A stretch of DNA of 28,249 nt from Ophiothrix spiculata (Eukaryota > Echinodermata > Ophiuroidea > Amphilepidida > Ophiotrichidae): the NCBI GenBank assembly GCA_000969725.1, contig JXSR01S045912.1; one strand, 5' to 3'. The notes beneath the pieces were generated by a model. That model saw nothing but the letters and a program-made list of their open reading frames with translations. It was not told the origin of the DNA and searched no databases. The translations under genes were made by a program, and so were the position numbers. How positions within the stretch are numbered: the stretch's first letter is position 1; each line of letters starts with the position of its first letter. Positions 1 to 10,600 of this stretch are shown one piece after another.

Positions 1-290
1 GATTATTGAAATTTATCAAATATTAAATTGAACAGAAATGTTGAGTCAGTATCTTTTAAAGATGTACTGATATATGTCAAAGGTATTATAAAATTGATCA
101 TTTCAATCATAGCTATACCAAGCATTGATGATTTATAGCTATTTCAAGAAGTGATGATTACATGAATAGTATTTAAGAAAAGTTGTACTTTGTTTCAAAA
201 TAATGATTAAGATATGATAAGTTTAGTTAAGAAGTATTTTATTCCAGTCATGTTCATGGATTGTTTTTGTGAGGAAAAGTATGATTTCCT

Positions 291-316
291 CCCCCCCCCC
301 CCCAAAAAAAAAAAAA
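291..316. repeat. C13/A13 homopolymer junction
   Basis: Thirteen C are followed directly by thirteen A. The lengths may be unreliable because sequencing and assembly err in such runs. No function is implied. Confidence 0.8.
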
Positions 317-1045
317 CGAAATCTTTTAAAACTCTGAAATAAAAAAAAACTTGAAATAAAAACGAAATACTGCATAACCTTTTCTCAGATCATCTGATTT
401 TATCAATGAGTGCGGCAGCTTTAAGACAAACTTATTTTTTATTTGGCCTTATTTTATCATATTTTGGAATCATAGTTGAGGATGTAAGTAGGGTCCATCT
501 TTGATAATTTCATTTGAAAACCCAACCAGTGTTTTGTGCCACAGTTGATGAACCATGTATAAGAAAATCTCCCACTCACACACTTAACACAGGGCTCAAT
601 TCAGTTCATTGTAAGGAGACCTTCCAGTTAAGTTTGAGGCAATGCTATTTAAGCTTTTGTATCTGCTGCACTCTTTCTTAACAAATAGGGAGGATCAGAG
701 CTTTGCATCATTTATGCCTGCATCATTTAGCACCAGTAAATAAGCCACAAGGCTGTGTATTTCAATAGCAATGCTTCAAGCATCAAGACTTTGATATAAA
801 AGCACTTCCTTTTCTTTTGATGTACGACAAGTTTGGCCCAAGCTTGGCATGCTTTTGACGATGACCATTTCTTTCATTCTGCTCTAACCTTACATTACCA
901 CCATGCCAGCCATGTAACCACAATGCTGTTTTATTTATTATGGGGTTCAGATTGTCAGATCCCGAGATGATAAGAAAGAGGTTTCTTTTGTATATAAGAC
1001 TAACTATACTAAACCATTAAGTTATAAATTTCACTAAGGAAGCAA

Positions 1046-1095
1046 GACCCATTTTTACATATTTTATAAAGACCCATTTTTACATATTTTATAAA
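1046..1095. repeat. Perfect 25-base tandem duplication
   Basis: Two head-to-tail copies of a 25-base unit starting gacccatttttacatatttt, at 1046-1070 and 1071-1095, without a mismatch. The identity suggests a recent slippage or duplication in the intron. Confidence 0.9.
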
Positions 1096-1590
1096 TTCAG
1101 AAATGTGATAATTGTATGGCATGTCACCTGTGTATTGAATGAAGGTGCAGAATGACCTCTAGCAAGTGCAAATAGGCTGATTTAGCAGGTTGGGCATCAA
1201 AGAACCGGGGGTTTGGGATTTGGATATGTCAAATGTACATTTTGAATTCTAAGCATTTAATATGGTCTCTCTGGAATTTTTTGATGTAGATGTTTATCAC
1301 CGTTTCTTCAGATTTTCACCCCTCCTCTCTTCTTTCTCAAATGAAAAGCAACCTCTTTCTTGTTTTCTGACATAAATCTTAACCTTGTCCTTATTCATTT
1401 AAATTTATTGAAATGCTTTTTATCCACATTTTTACTATGGCTGCTACATTTTCTCAGTTATTATCAATGTTCTCAACACACTTTAAGCTTTTAATTTTTT
1501 ATGCAAGATTACAATGACTTTAATTGTGACTGCATGTTTTTCTTTTTAGTATATTTAGTACTTTCTTGTACAATGTCTTGTCATTACTAG

Positions 1591-1644
1591 AGTAAGAAGA
1601 TCAATTGGGACTATTTGAGATCAAAAATGACATCGGATGAAGAT
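1591..1644 (+). CDS. PLCH1: PLC-eta candidate small exon after the X box (54 bases)
   Basis: Reads [18 protein letters not shown] in phase 0, between an acceptor ending cattactag and a strong donor GTGAGT. It joins in frame to the next exon. It would supply the residues after the end of the X box, where PLC-eta proteins have a lysine-rich KGKKL-like stretch (compare SKKI), leading into the acidic linker. The polypyrimidine tract is weak and the exon is short, so it could be alternative or false. The upstream exon that would end the X box lies outside the window. Confidence 0.55.
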
Positions 1645-4600
1645 GTGAGTGATCAGGCACTATTTTATTCCTTTGCAGTGCACTCAAATTAAATTGCATG
1701 AAACTCCTAATCACATGTGCATGTCTCCTGCATGATTCATGAATGATTTAATGTTCTCAATATGGGTTTGAAGTTCATTCACTAGGTTAGATGTGTGCAT
1801 ATCATAAGATGCCAGTTAAATATACTTTGTCTCTTAATACATTTGCATAATATACATGATTATCTTTTTCATGTATATTTTAATGAAGGTTTTTTTTGGA
1901 TATGACTCAAAACCCTTCTCCAGAGATAGGTCAAAGTATACATTTTCTGCTTCCTTATGATGAGAGGAACATGTTAGAATGGTTTTAAACAAATTAGACC
2001 AATTTTCAAGTTTGCCCCCTGCAATTACTTTACCCCCCTCCTGCACGGTCCTATGCAACAGACTGATTTTGTGTCCACCCTAGTGATATTACCTATGGTC
2101 ATTAGAACCCATCTAGATAGGATGCATGAAAATAATTTCTCGTTGCAGTTTTACCCCAAATATGGGGTTTTGCTCCCTAGATACATACACAATTTAGAAT
2201 TTAAAGCATGTATGAAAAAGTGTCAATAGGTTTGTCATTTAATCACTGGTTCCATTGAGTTGGAATTATAATAAGGTGTGTTATGAGTGAGTAGAAACTT
2301 CAGTTGCATGGATTAAAGTGAAGTCTGTTAAATTCATGTAGAATATACCAGTATGAATGTTGTTTGTCGAGATTTGTTTTTGTCTTCATCAATCACAAAT
2401 GATGTCTTTCATGTCGTCTCTCATCTTCACTTCATCAAGTGTATTCTTTCACCAAGTCTCTCATCTTCCTTTCATCATCTTTGGTGTCAGTCCTTCATTT
2501 CATCAACTTTGTTGTCATTCCTTCATCAATAATCTCACCAGTGTTTCATCAAGTTTTTCATCACCTTTACTTCGTCATCTTTTGTCATTCCTTCATCAGT
2601 ATCTCACTATTTTCATCAAGTTTTTAATCATAACTCTGTCAAGCTTGTAATCTTCATTTCATCAAGTCTGCATGTCTGTGCATGTTATGCGTTATGTTCA
2701 TGTCGTTTAGTATTATATATAACCATATTGGGATATGTCCTGCAAAGTTGCCAAGTCTGCTCCAAAGATCTAGGGCTTATATTCATGAAACCTTACTAAC
2801 TTTAGTCAGCAACTATTAGTCCCTATCCACTGGTGTGTCCAGGATTTTTCCTAGGCTTAAGGAGTCTTGCTGATTTGTGCGGGGGGCTTAGTGTCAATAC
2901 TCATCAAAATTAGGCTGATTCTACATGATTTTTGCAAGTTTGCGGGGGGCTTCAGCCCCCAAAGCCACCCCCCTGGACACGCCACTGCTATCATGTGGCA
3001 GGTGAACAATAGGCTAGTTACCAATCAGAGTTAAGTACAGATTCCATTCATCCATTTGCGGTGCAGTTGGGGTGTGTTTTGCACTGTAAGGGTACTTGTA
3101 GTGGTATAGTACATGATTGAATGGTATCAGGTTGAAGTTGAGAAAATTGGCCATCCGTTTTCAATCCGGTTCCGCATGCATTCTGCATGCCGTGCATTTT
3201 TAAAAATGGTCCTTTTGCGGTGCAGCTATCTGGAAACTCATACGTTTACTTGAATCGGTCCCTGGAGCGATTCATCCGTTTTGGTCATGCAAAAACTTTT
3301 CATACAGAGAAGACGATGACATGGAACTGCATTGAAAACGGATAAACAAAATTGAATCTCAGCTTCAACCTGATACCAATCAGCTTCATTCAATCGTGTG
3401 CTTTAAATTATACCACTACAAGTACCCTTACAGTGCAAAACGCACCGCAACCGCACCGCAAATGGATAAAAGGAATCTGGGGTTCATGAATATGGGCCAT
3501 GATGTCTCCTGAGTTGCATTAGTTTCAATCAACTCAAACACATGTCATGTATGAAAGATTTACATCTAGGGTTATGATTGATTGTACACAAATGAAAATT
3601 GCATGAACTGAATGCCAAAACCTCATATTATAAAGTGTTATTCGCAACAGTGTCTAATTGATCCTGCATATAACAGGTCTAATTCTTGATCCAAGCCCGT
3701 ATGCTGTTTATGCATTTCATTGTTCCTCTCTTTCCATTTTGGAATGGTTCCCTTTATTGTAATGAAAAACATCTGCTGCCTACATAGTGTGAAAAAGGAA
3801 AATCGCTATTTAAAAATTATGGAGTTGAGAACAGATTTGCAATAGATGAATACATTTCATATCATATGAACCGTGTGGGCTTTGGCAGCACCATTTTTCG
3901 CTCAGAATAAAGAAAAATAACTGAATTTGATTTAATTTGATGCATTGTATTAGTCCTAGCATAGATAACCACAAATAGTACTGTACAAATTTGTTTCTAG
4001 TAACTGTTGTCTTCTAGGACTTAGTTGTTGATAACTAAGAGCCCAAAGGCCCCACCACTTTAACCACGGTCGCACCACTTTTATTTTCTTCTGATGCCCC
4101 TGTATCAATCAATATAATAATTATATCATTATGACTAGGTTTTTGTCCCTTTTGTCTTTAAATGGAATCCAACATATCATAAATTGATTTGTGTGCTAGT
4201 ATTAGGGCATTCTGGAGATATATTTTTTGCTTGTACTTAAGGCAGGGTGTTTCATGTCACATGCAAGCTTTCTTGTCAGAGGGGTGCCATATACACTCCT
4301 GCATCCTTAAGAGTGACAGTATTGGACATGTCGCATTTAAAAAGATTAAGAATGTCAAAAAGACCCTAAAAGGTCAAAATAGTTTCAGGATGCTCATTTT
4401 TTTCTGTAAAATACTATACAAAATATCTGTAAAAGTTGTAAATTTGTTTTTTGTTTTTTTTAGTTTGTCAATTTTGAAAACCACTGAAATTCATTTTTGG
4501 TTAATAAAAAAAGAAAATGATATCTCCAAAAGGTCCAATTTTAGGGTAAAATTTGGCTACTGTGTATTTAACAATCAGTGTTTATATGTTTTGTTAATTT

Positions 4601-7600
4601 GTGCAAGGGATATTGTCATTTTGGTCCACATTTAATGACATTTTAATATATAATCCACTCATTGACCATTCATATTGACAACATTTAGTTGCACACTGTG
4701 TTTTTGATCTGCATTACATAAATTATGTGGGTTTCTGCTACCCCACATATAACTTTTCCAATATCATTACTTTGTTCAACATCCTGGCTAACAGTCCATA
4801 GGTTAACTTTTTATTTCATTGCAGATATATACCCTTACAATAAGTTCCCAAAAGCTGACTGCCTTTTTTTATTTTTTGAGGCAAATGTCATCCTTTTTCC
4901 GGCCGGATCCATTTAAAACACATTATTGCCATTTCATTGTTTTCCCTCAATTTTTGATTTTAAGGGTACTAAGAAAAGTGTATACTTCAAACCTTGTACC
5001 TTTGTGGCTATCATTGTTTTCCCTCAATTTTTGATTTTAAGGGTACTAAGAAAAGTGTATACTTCAAACCTTGTACCTTTGTGGCTTTCTAATACACCTC
5101 CCAGAACCATTTAGGTGCTTACTACTGATTTTATTTTTTCAGAAAAGCAACCTATTTCTATTTATCAAAGTTAGCTGTGAAATATAACAAATCAATTTTT
5201 CCTTTCGCCTTGTAGGCCAAGAAATTCCAGTTTGATGAGAATGAGGACTTGGAGGCTGGCGAGGTCAGTGAAGAAGACAGTGCAGATGAATTGGATGAAG
5301 ATTTCAAGGTAATAAAAACATGCTATATTTAAACCCACAATTTTTCTGTAATATTGAAAAAACGAAGAATTAAAAAATGCCTCAAAAATAGTGAAAAATG
5401 TGTAGAAAGTCTTAATTTTTGTGTTGATGTGTAAAATATAACAAAAACGTGATCATTGAGCAACAATCAACCACTGAATAAATCAATTCTAGCATTAATT
5501 TGGGGTGTACGATGCCAAATTGAATAAACAAACCCTCTTATTTCAAATGATGATGTGCTGCTTTTAGCACAAGTATGGATAGTCAGACACCTTGTATTAG
5601 GCTGCGATCATATAGAGAAGGGGGGTTGTGGCCCCCCCATTAATGACCCGTCCGTCGGTTAAAAAAAGCGCCCGTCGGTAAAGCACTCACAGCACTCAAT
5701 ACAATTCTGTCGGTTTATCTTCATATTGTGGCCCCCAAAGTTTCGAAAACCTGGCTACGCCACTGAATTTGAAGCTACCGGGTCACCTAAGAGGGCACTA
5801 CTCGAAAAAACTGAATAGCCCGCCATGTCTGTATAACATATAGCCATCGAATAGCGTATAGCGAATATCATATACCTCTATGTGATCGCAGCCTTGCAGA
5901 CATGCCAGTCCCTGGGAGGTGTTGTCATTTATTCTAAAAATGTTTGGACAGTTTGGTTTCAACTTTCAGTGTGGAAAATGGAAAATTAAGGAAATCGTCT
6001 AATTTGTTACACAGAATTTGAATTTAGTAACACATAGAACTCGTGAGCTTGGCTTTTTGTACAATGCTCAGAAATCCTGTTTCCTGTTAATGGTGGATTT
6101 TAATAACAAGTCATTTTCATTGTATTTTTGGAGCTTGAATGGGATAACTAAGTTTGTTTCTAAAGATGATGCCCTATTATAATGAATTTGAAATGAAAGG
6201 TTAACTTGTTTTCCCCATTTTATGCAATCTACTGAACATAAATTACCTTTGGCATCATGAATTAAGAAATCCTAGCTAATGATGTCTAGGTACCCAGTCA
6301 TTTGTATCTCCTCAATATGGGTCACCAGGATTTAAACAGGCTACCTCCTCTTCTCAAAACCTATGTCACTCATAACAAGCCAATGCTGAGTTGCTGCGGC
6401 CTGCGGGGCAGTGATTTGATCCTTGCATTTAACCTCCGTCTATGATGTATTTGAACTTGAACTCATGATTTTTAAAAGTGAGATTTTAGTGAGATCTTGT
6501 TCTCTTAGGCTACTATCACATAGAAGTATACAGTATTTGCTGTACGCTCCTGGGGAAGGTACTCATATTTGACATTAATGGTTAATTATCCCTTTCACTA
6601 AAAATATGAGTGCCTTCCCTGGGAATGTACGTATACCTTCTATGTGATCGCAGCCTAAGGTTGACAGTTTATTGTACTTGAAGATGTTTCAAGTCCTTTC
6701 ATATTGTTTTGGTTTTCAGTTGGAGAAGAGAAGCATGTCACAGCGTTTCGAATCATTGGCAATGGCCCAGATGGCATTGATGAAGAAAAAACCAATAAAG
6801 CCATCGCAGAGTGCATGGAAGAGAATAGCAGCAAAGGTAAGTATTTTGGTTCTCAGCTTAAGCATCAAAGGTAAAAATCAACTAGATAGGTTCATGGCTA
6901 AATCATTATTAATGGCTCAGATGACTTTGATGAAAAGAAACCAATAAAACCATTTCAGAGTGCATGGAAGAGGATAGCAGCAAATGTACAAATCAACTAG
7001 ATAGGTTCTCAGCTTAATCATTAGCAATGGCTCAGATGGTATTGATGAAAAAGAAACCAATAAAGCCATTACAGAGTGCATGGAAGAAGATAAGAAGAAG
7101 AGAATAAATTATATAGGTTCTTGGCTAATTGTCAGCTGCTATAAATTTTTTCACCGACAACTTTGAAAATACTGCATGATGAAGAAACCAATTACACCAT
7201 CAAAGAGTTTGTAGAAGAGAATAGCAGGTTTGAATGCTGGCATTGTAGAGAATCCTTATTTTTAAGAATTTGACAGAAATACAGACCATGGATATTTGAT
7301 ACCCCTTATGATTCAACTGTCTGGAAAAAAGGAAGTTCTGTTAAGTTGAATAATCTATAAAATGAGAATATATTCTTCTAGATTATCAGTTATGGATATT
7401 ATAAAACTTTATAACAACTTTGTTCCATGAAATATGTAAAAGATTATCCAAAAAAATAGCAAAGAGATAGTCTTGTTTTATTTTGATACCAGGCTCGTGA
7501 GCAGCAACAAGAAAGTGCGGGCCAGCAACCTGCTGGAAACAACACCAAAGCCACCAGTCTAACTGGCACACTGAGAAGACTGAAGCTTAATAAAGTAAGT

Positions 7601-10600
7601 GCAAGAACTCTTTAATCAAAATCATATCAATTTGTTATAGGAGTATTGCTACCAGAAAGGACAATAATACAGTAATTAACAGAAAGGTAAAGTACCTTGT
7701 CCAAGCATGAAGAACATCTTACTAAAGCATGGTCAACTTAACCCATTTGTTATGAGACCTTGTTTATGATATAAGACTTTGTTTGGAAACCTTGTTTTAT
7801 GAAATGAGACCTTGTTTTATGATATGAAATCCCTGTTATGATATATTTTTTGATATATGTGCCTTCCTTTTAAATTCTTTAGCCCATGTTCTCAGCATTT
7901 TTATGGACCATTCCCCTTGTGGTTGTGCCCTGTCTCAACCCATATTTATGCCTGTAGAAATGATGGTCTAGACCGGAATACAAGGGCTGGATCTGAATTG
8001 CTTGAGTCCAGTAAAGATTAAAGGAATTATAGTCCAGAATTATTTGATTGATGGGAATATACTAATGAGTAGAACACTCTACACTGTATGAATGTAGTGA
8101 AGGGTTGGCGTAGCGTTTCTGACCTCGCCTTTCACCGCTGCGGCCCGGGTTCGATTCCCGGTCGGACCTAGGTTGTACGTGAATTTGGTTCTCGATCCAT
8201 ACTCGTCCTCGCAGGTTTTCTCCGAGCACTTCGGTTTCCTCCTGCATCTAAAATCGAAAATTCTTTACATTATTCTGTCTATCACACCACGGAGGCGTCC
8301 CTTGAATTTAATGCATATGCACTTTTGGGATTAGCCTGGCTTTCAGTCGAATGTTATATATAAAAATAAAAAATAAATAAAAAAATCTGACTGTGATCTA
8401 TGTTCACATGGGACTGTCAGATTAACACCCTCGCCAAAGGACTAGGATCTTACTAGAAGCTTCAGCCAACTCTTGAATATATGTCAAGCAAAAGATCAGA
8501 ATTTTCTGACTCATTGATGTCTGTTGAGCCAGATAACATTTCAGCATATATTCCAAGAGTCTATGAGCCCTATAATTGGTCCTTGCAGGCTTAAAAAACT
8601 TGTGAAAGACCAAGATATTTTCATTTTGGGAAATACTAAACAGAGGTATCATAAATAACAGCCAAATAGCTCGATATGATGGCACTTATGTTTTCTGATT
8701 CCTTTAGAAAAAGCCTAAATCTCAATCGTCATCAGAATCTGAGAGTGGTGATGTGCCAAATCTAGGAGAAGACTCTGATGCACCGGGATCCAGAACGTCA
8801 AGTTTTGAGAAAGATGAGGTACAGTGAACGATGCTAACGTCAAAAAGCAAATTATTTATCAAAATAAAAGCATAGTGGGATGATATATGGAAATTACATA
8901 TTGTGTGAATAAGTTGTTACTTATTTAATACCCTTTTGAAATTGCAGTAAGTCAGTCATTAAGGCGTTTGGTCCACGCGCCGTTCACGCATACCAGTACG
9001 CGCCAGTTTCCGAGTTGGTTAGTCCCGCAATACGCATGCGCATATTCTCTGAGTAGTGTTTTGAAGCTAAAAATGGCCATATTTTAGTATTTTTCTAGAA
9101 AATTAGGTCCGTGACCCCCAATTTTTATTTTTTTATTTGAAAGAACATACTTGTGCGCAACTTTTATAAAAAAATTAACAAAATTACTCTAGCAGATTTT
9201 TTGAATCAACACTAAATAATTTCACTTTTGCCACATTTCCCATAGACCCCTGTACTAATTTGTCCCCCAAAACCTCCAAAAATGGTGTTTTTAAACAGAC
9301 TCTCATGCAAAAACAAGTCCCGTACCCCCCAATTTTTATTTTAAAAATCGGTTCTACATCGATAAAATATCATTCATGCCGATTTATACAAAAATTGCTC
9401 TAGCGGATCTCCCATGGACCAAACACCTTAAATCAAATCATACAGGACATTTTGTGTTTGATACACGTCCATCATAAACCTTGTTTATTTTGAAGTTTAA
9501 AATGGTTCTTCATCAGACAAGTTAAGAATTGTCAAACTTATGAAAAATTAAGTTTTAGTTACCATTGACAATTCGTTTCAGTTTTTGCACCATAGCATTT
9601 GATAGATGTTGAAAATGCTCTACGGAAAGTAGAAAAACTTTACATTGAACGTACCTTTACCAATTTTAGACTAACTGCATGTGGTTCATTATATACCCTA
9701 ATTGTCATCCAAAAGGAATGAGTTAATATAAAACAGGATTTGAACTGGCCACTCCTTGCATGTATACCAGAGCCAGTAATGCTGATGCATGGGTGCAACA
9801 TAAACCCTTCTCTCTTGATTTGAATGGTTTCAATACCTTCCTGTTTCATTTTGAAGATCCACAATTTTAATTACTTGTTTGATTCATTTATTTTTTTGCA
9901 TGTGCAATTGACATGGGGCATTTCTTAACAAACTTTGGTATAGCAAACAGATTTGTGTAGTTTAATTTATTCAGACAAAATTTGGTTTGATGAAGAGAAA
10001 CATTGAATCTTTATTCTCTTTAGAACAGGAAGATTAATTAGATGTTAATTGAAAATTTCTTAGAATTCTGTGGTCCCATGCATGAACCCCGTATCCCACA
10101 GTTTGACAAGTTACTCATCAAAATAAACTTTAACCTAGTTTTCCCCGTGTACTAACTTGGAAACCTGTGGGATACGGGGTTCATGCATGGAACTCATTGC
10201 TACACTTTCCCCATACATGAAATTGACAACCCACACAACACCAAAGGGAAGATAATTACATCAAAGTTTGAAAGGATAAGTAACTTGTCAACCTGTTGGA
10301 TACGGGGTTCATGCATGCGGCCACAGAATTTATAATTAATCAAAAAATCAGAACTTTTCAGGTTTGTTTGTTTAGATGTGCCTTTATTAATATTACAACA
10401 GGTCATTTTCATTATAATGAGTTCATTATCGTCTGTCAGTTTGGGATCAAGTTACTACAAGATTTCTAAAAAATCTTCAGTATTATATTACAAGAATACG
10501 TTTTTAAATGTTGCATTTAAAGTTGGTTTATTATTTTACCCAAGCAATGTACCAAACCCGAAAGTCCGTCAACCAAGACTGCTCCTCAGACGACAACATC

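Larger units (their letters stand above)
1..1590. other. Intron sequence upstream of the first visible exon
   Basis: No X-box, EF-hand or PH-domain coding sequence is recognisable. The stretch is AT-rich intron containing a C13-A13 run (291-316) and a perfect 25-base tandem duplication (1046-1095). I see nothing else that can be supported. Confidence 0.6.
2773..3498. mobile_element. Composite inverted-repeat (foldback) element, outer boundaries
   Basis: The left end gggcttatattcatgaaacc (2773-2792) is an imperfect inverted copy of the right end ggttcatgaatatgggcc (3481-3498). Inside are a smaller element (2828-2987) and long inverted arms (3038-3479). No transposase frame is present, so it is non-autonomous. 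No clear target-site duplication is seen at the outer ends, so the limits are tentative. Confidence 0.55.
1645..5215. other. Intron rich in repeats
   Basis: Large intron between the candidate small exon and the acidic linker exon. It holds a TTCATCA-type minisatellite, nested inverted-repeat elements at 2773-3498 and a near-perfect 77-base tandem duplication. The open frames at 2357-2650 and 4189-4635 have low-complexity or unfamiliar translations and no splice logic, so I treat them as chance. Confidence 0.7.
5309..6719. other. Intron with two related MITEs
   Basis: The only structure seen is a pair of inverted-repeat elements sharing the end GGCTGCGATCACATAGA (5600-5893 and 6508-6655). No extra exon is recognised. 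Confidence 0.6.
8819..10544. other. Intron with two inverted-repeat elements
   Basis: Holds a TTAA-flanked element (8963-9427), a tRNA-like sequence on the minus strand (9736-9785) and an inverted-repeat element ending in CCACAGAATT (10064-10330). The open frame at 10378-10707 overlaps the next exon but is in the wrong frame. Confidence 0.65.

Noticed and set aside
2357..2650. Overlapping Ser/Phe-rich frames
   Set aside because: Produced by the pyrimidine-rich minisatellite.
4189..4635. 148-codon open frame
   Set aside because: Intronic, no splice context, unfamiliar translation, low-complexity Phe/Lys content.
8106..8160. tRNA gene
   Set aside because: A and B boxes are present, but the segment continues into a repeat body with an A/T tail and has a second copy, so it is a SINE head rather than a tRNA gene.
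8062..8247. 61-codon minus-strand frame containing RESNPGRSG
   Set aside because: It is the SINE head read backwards.
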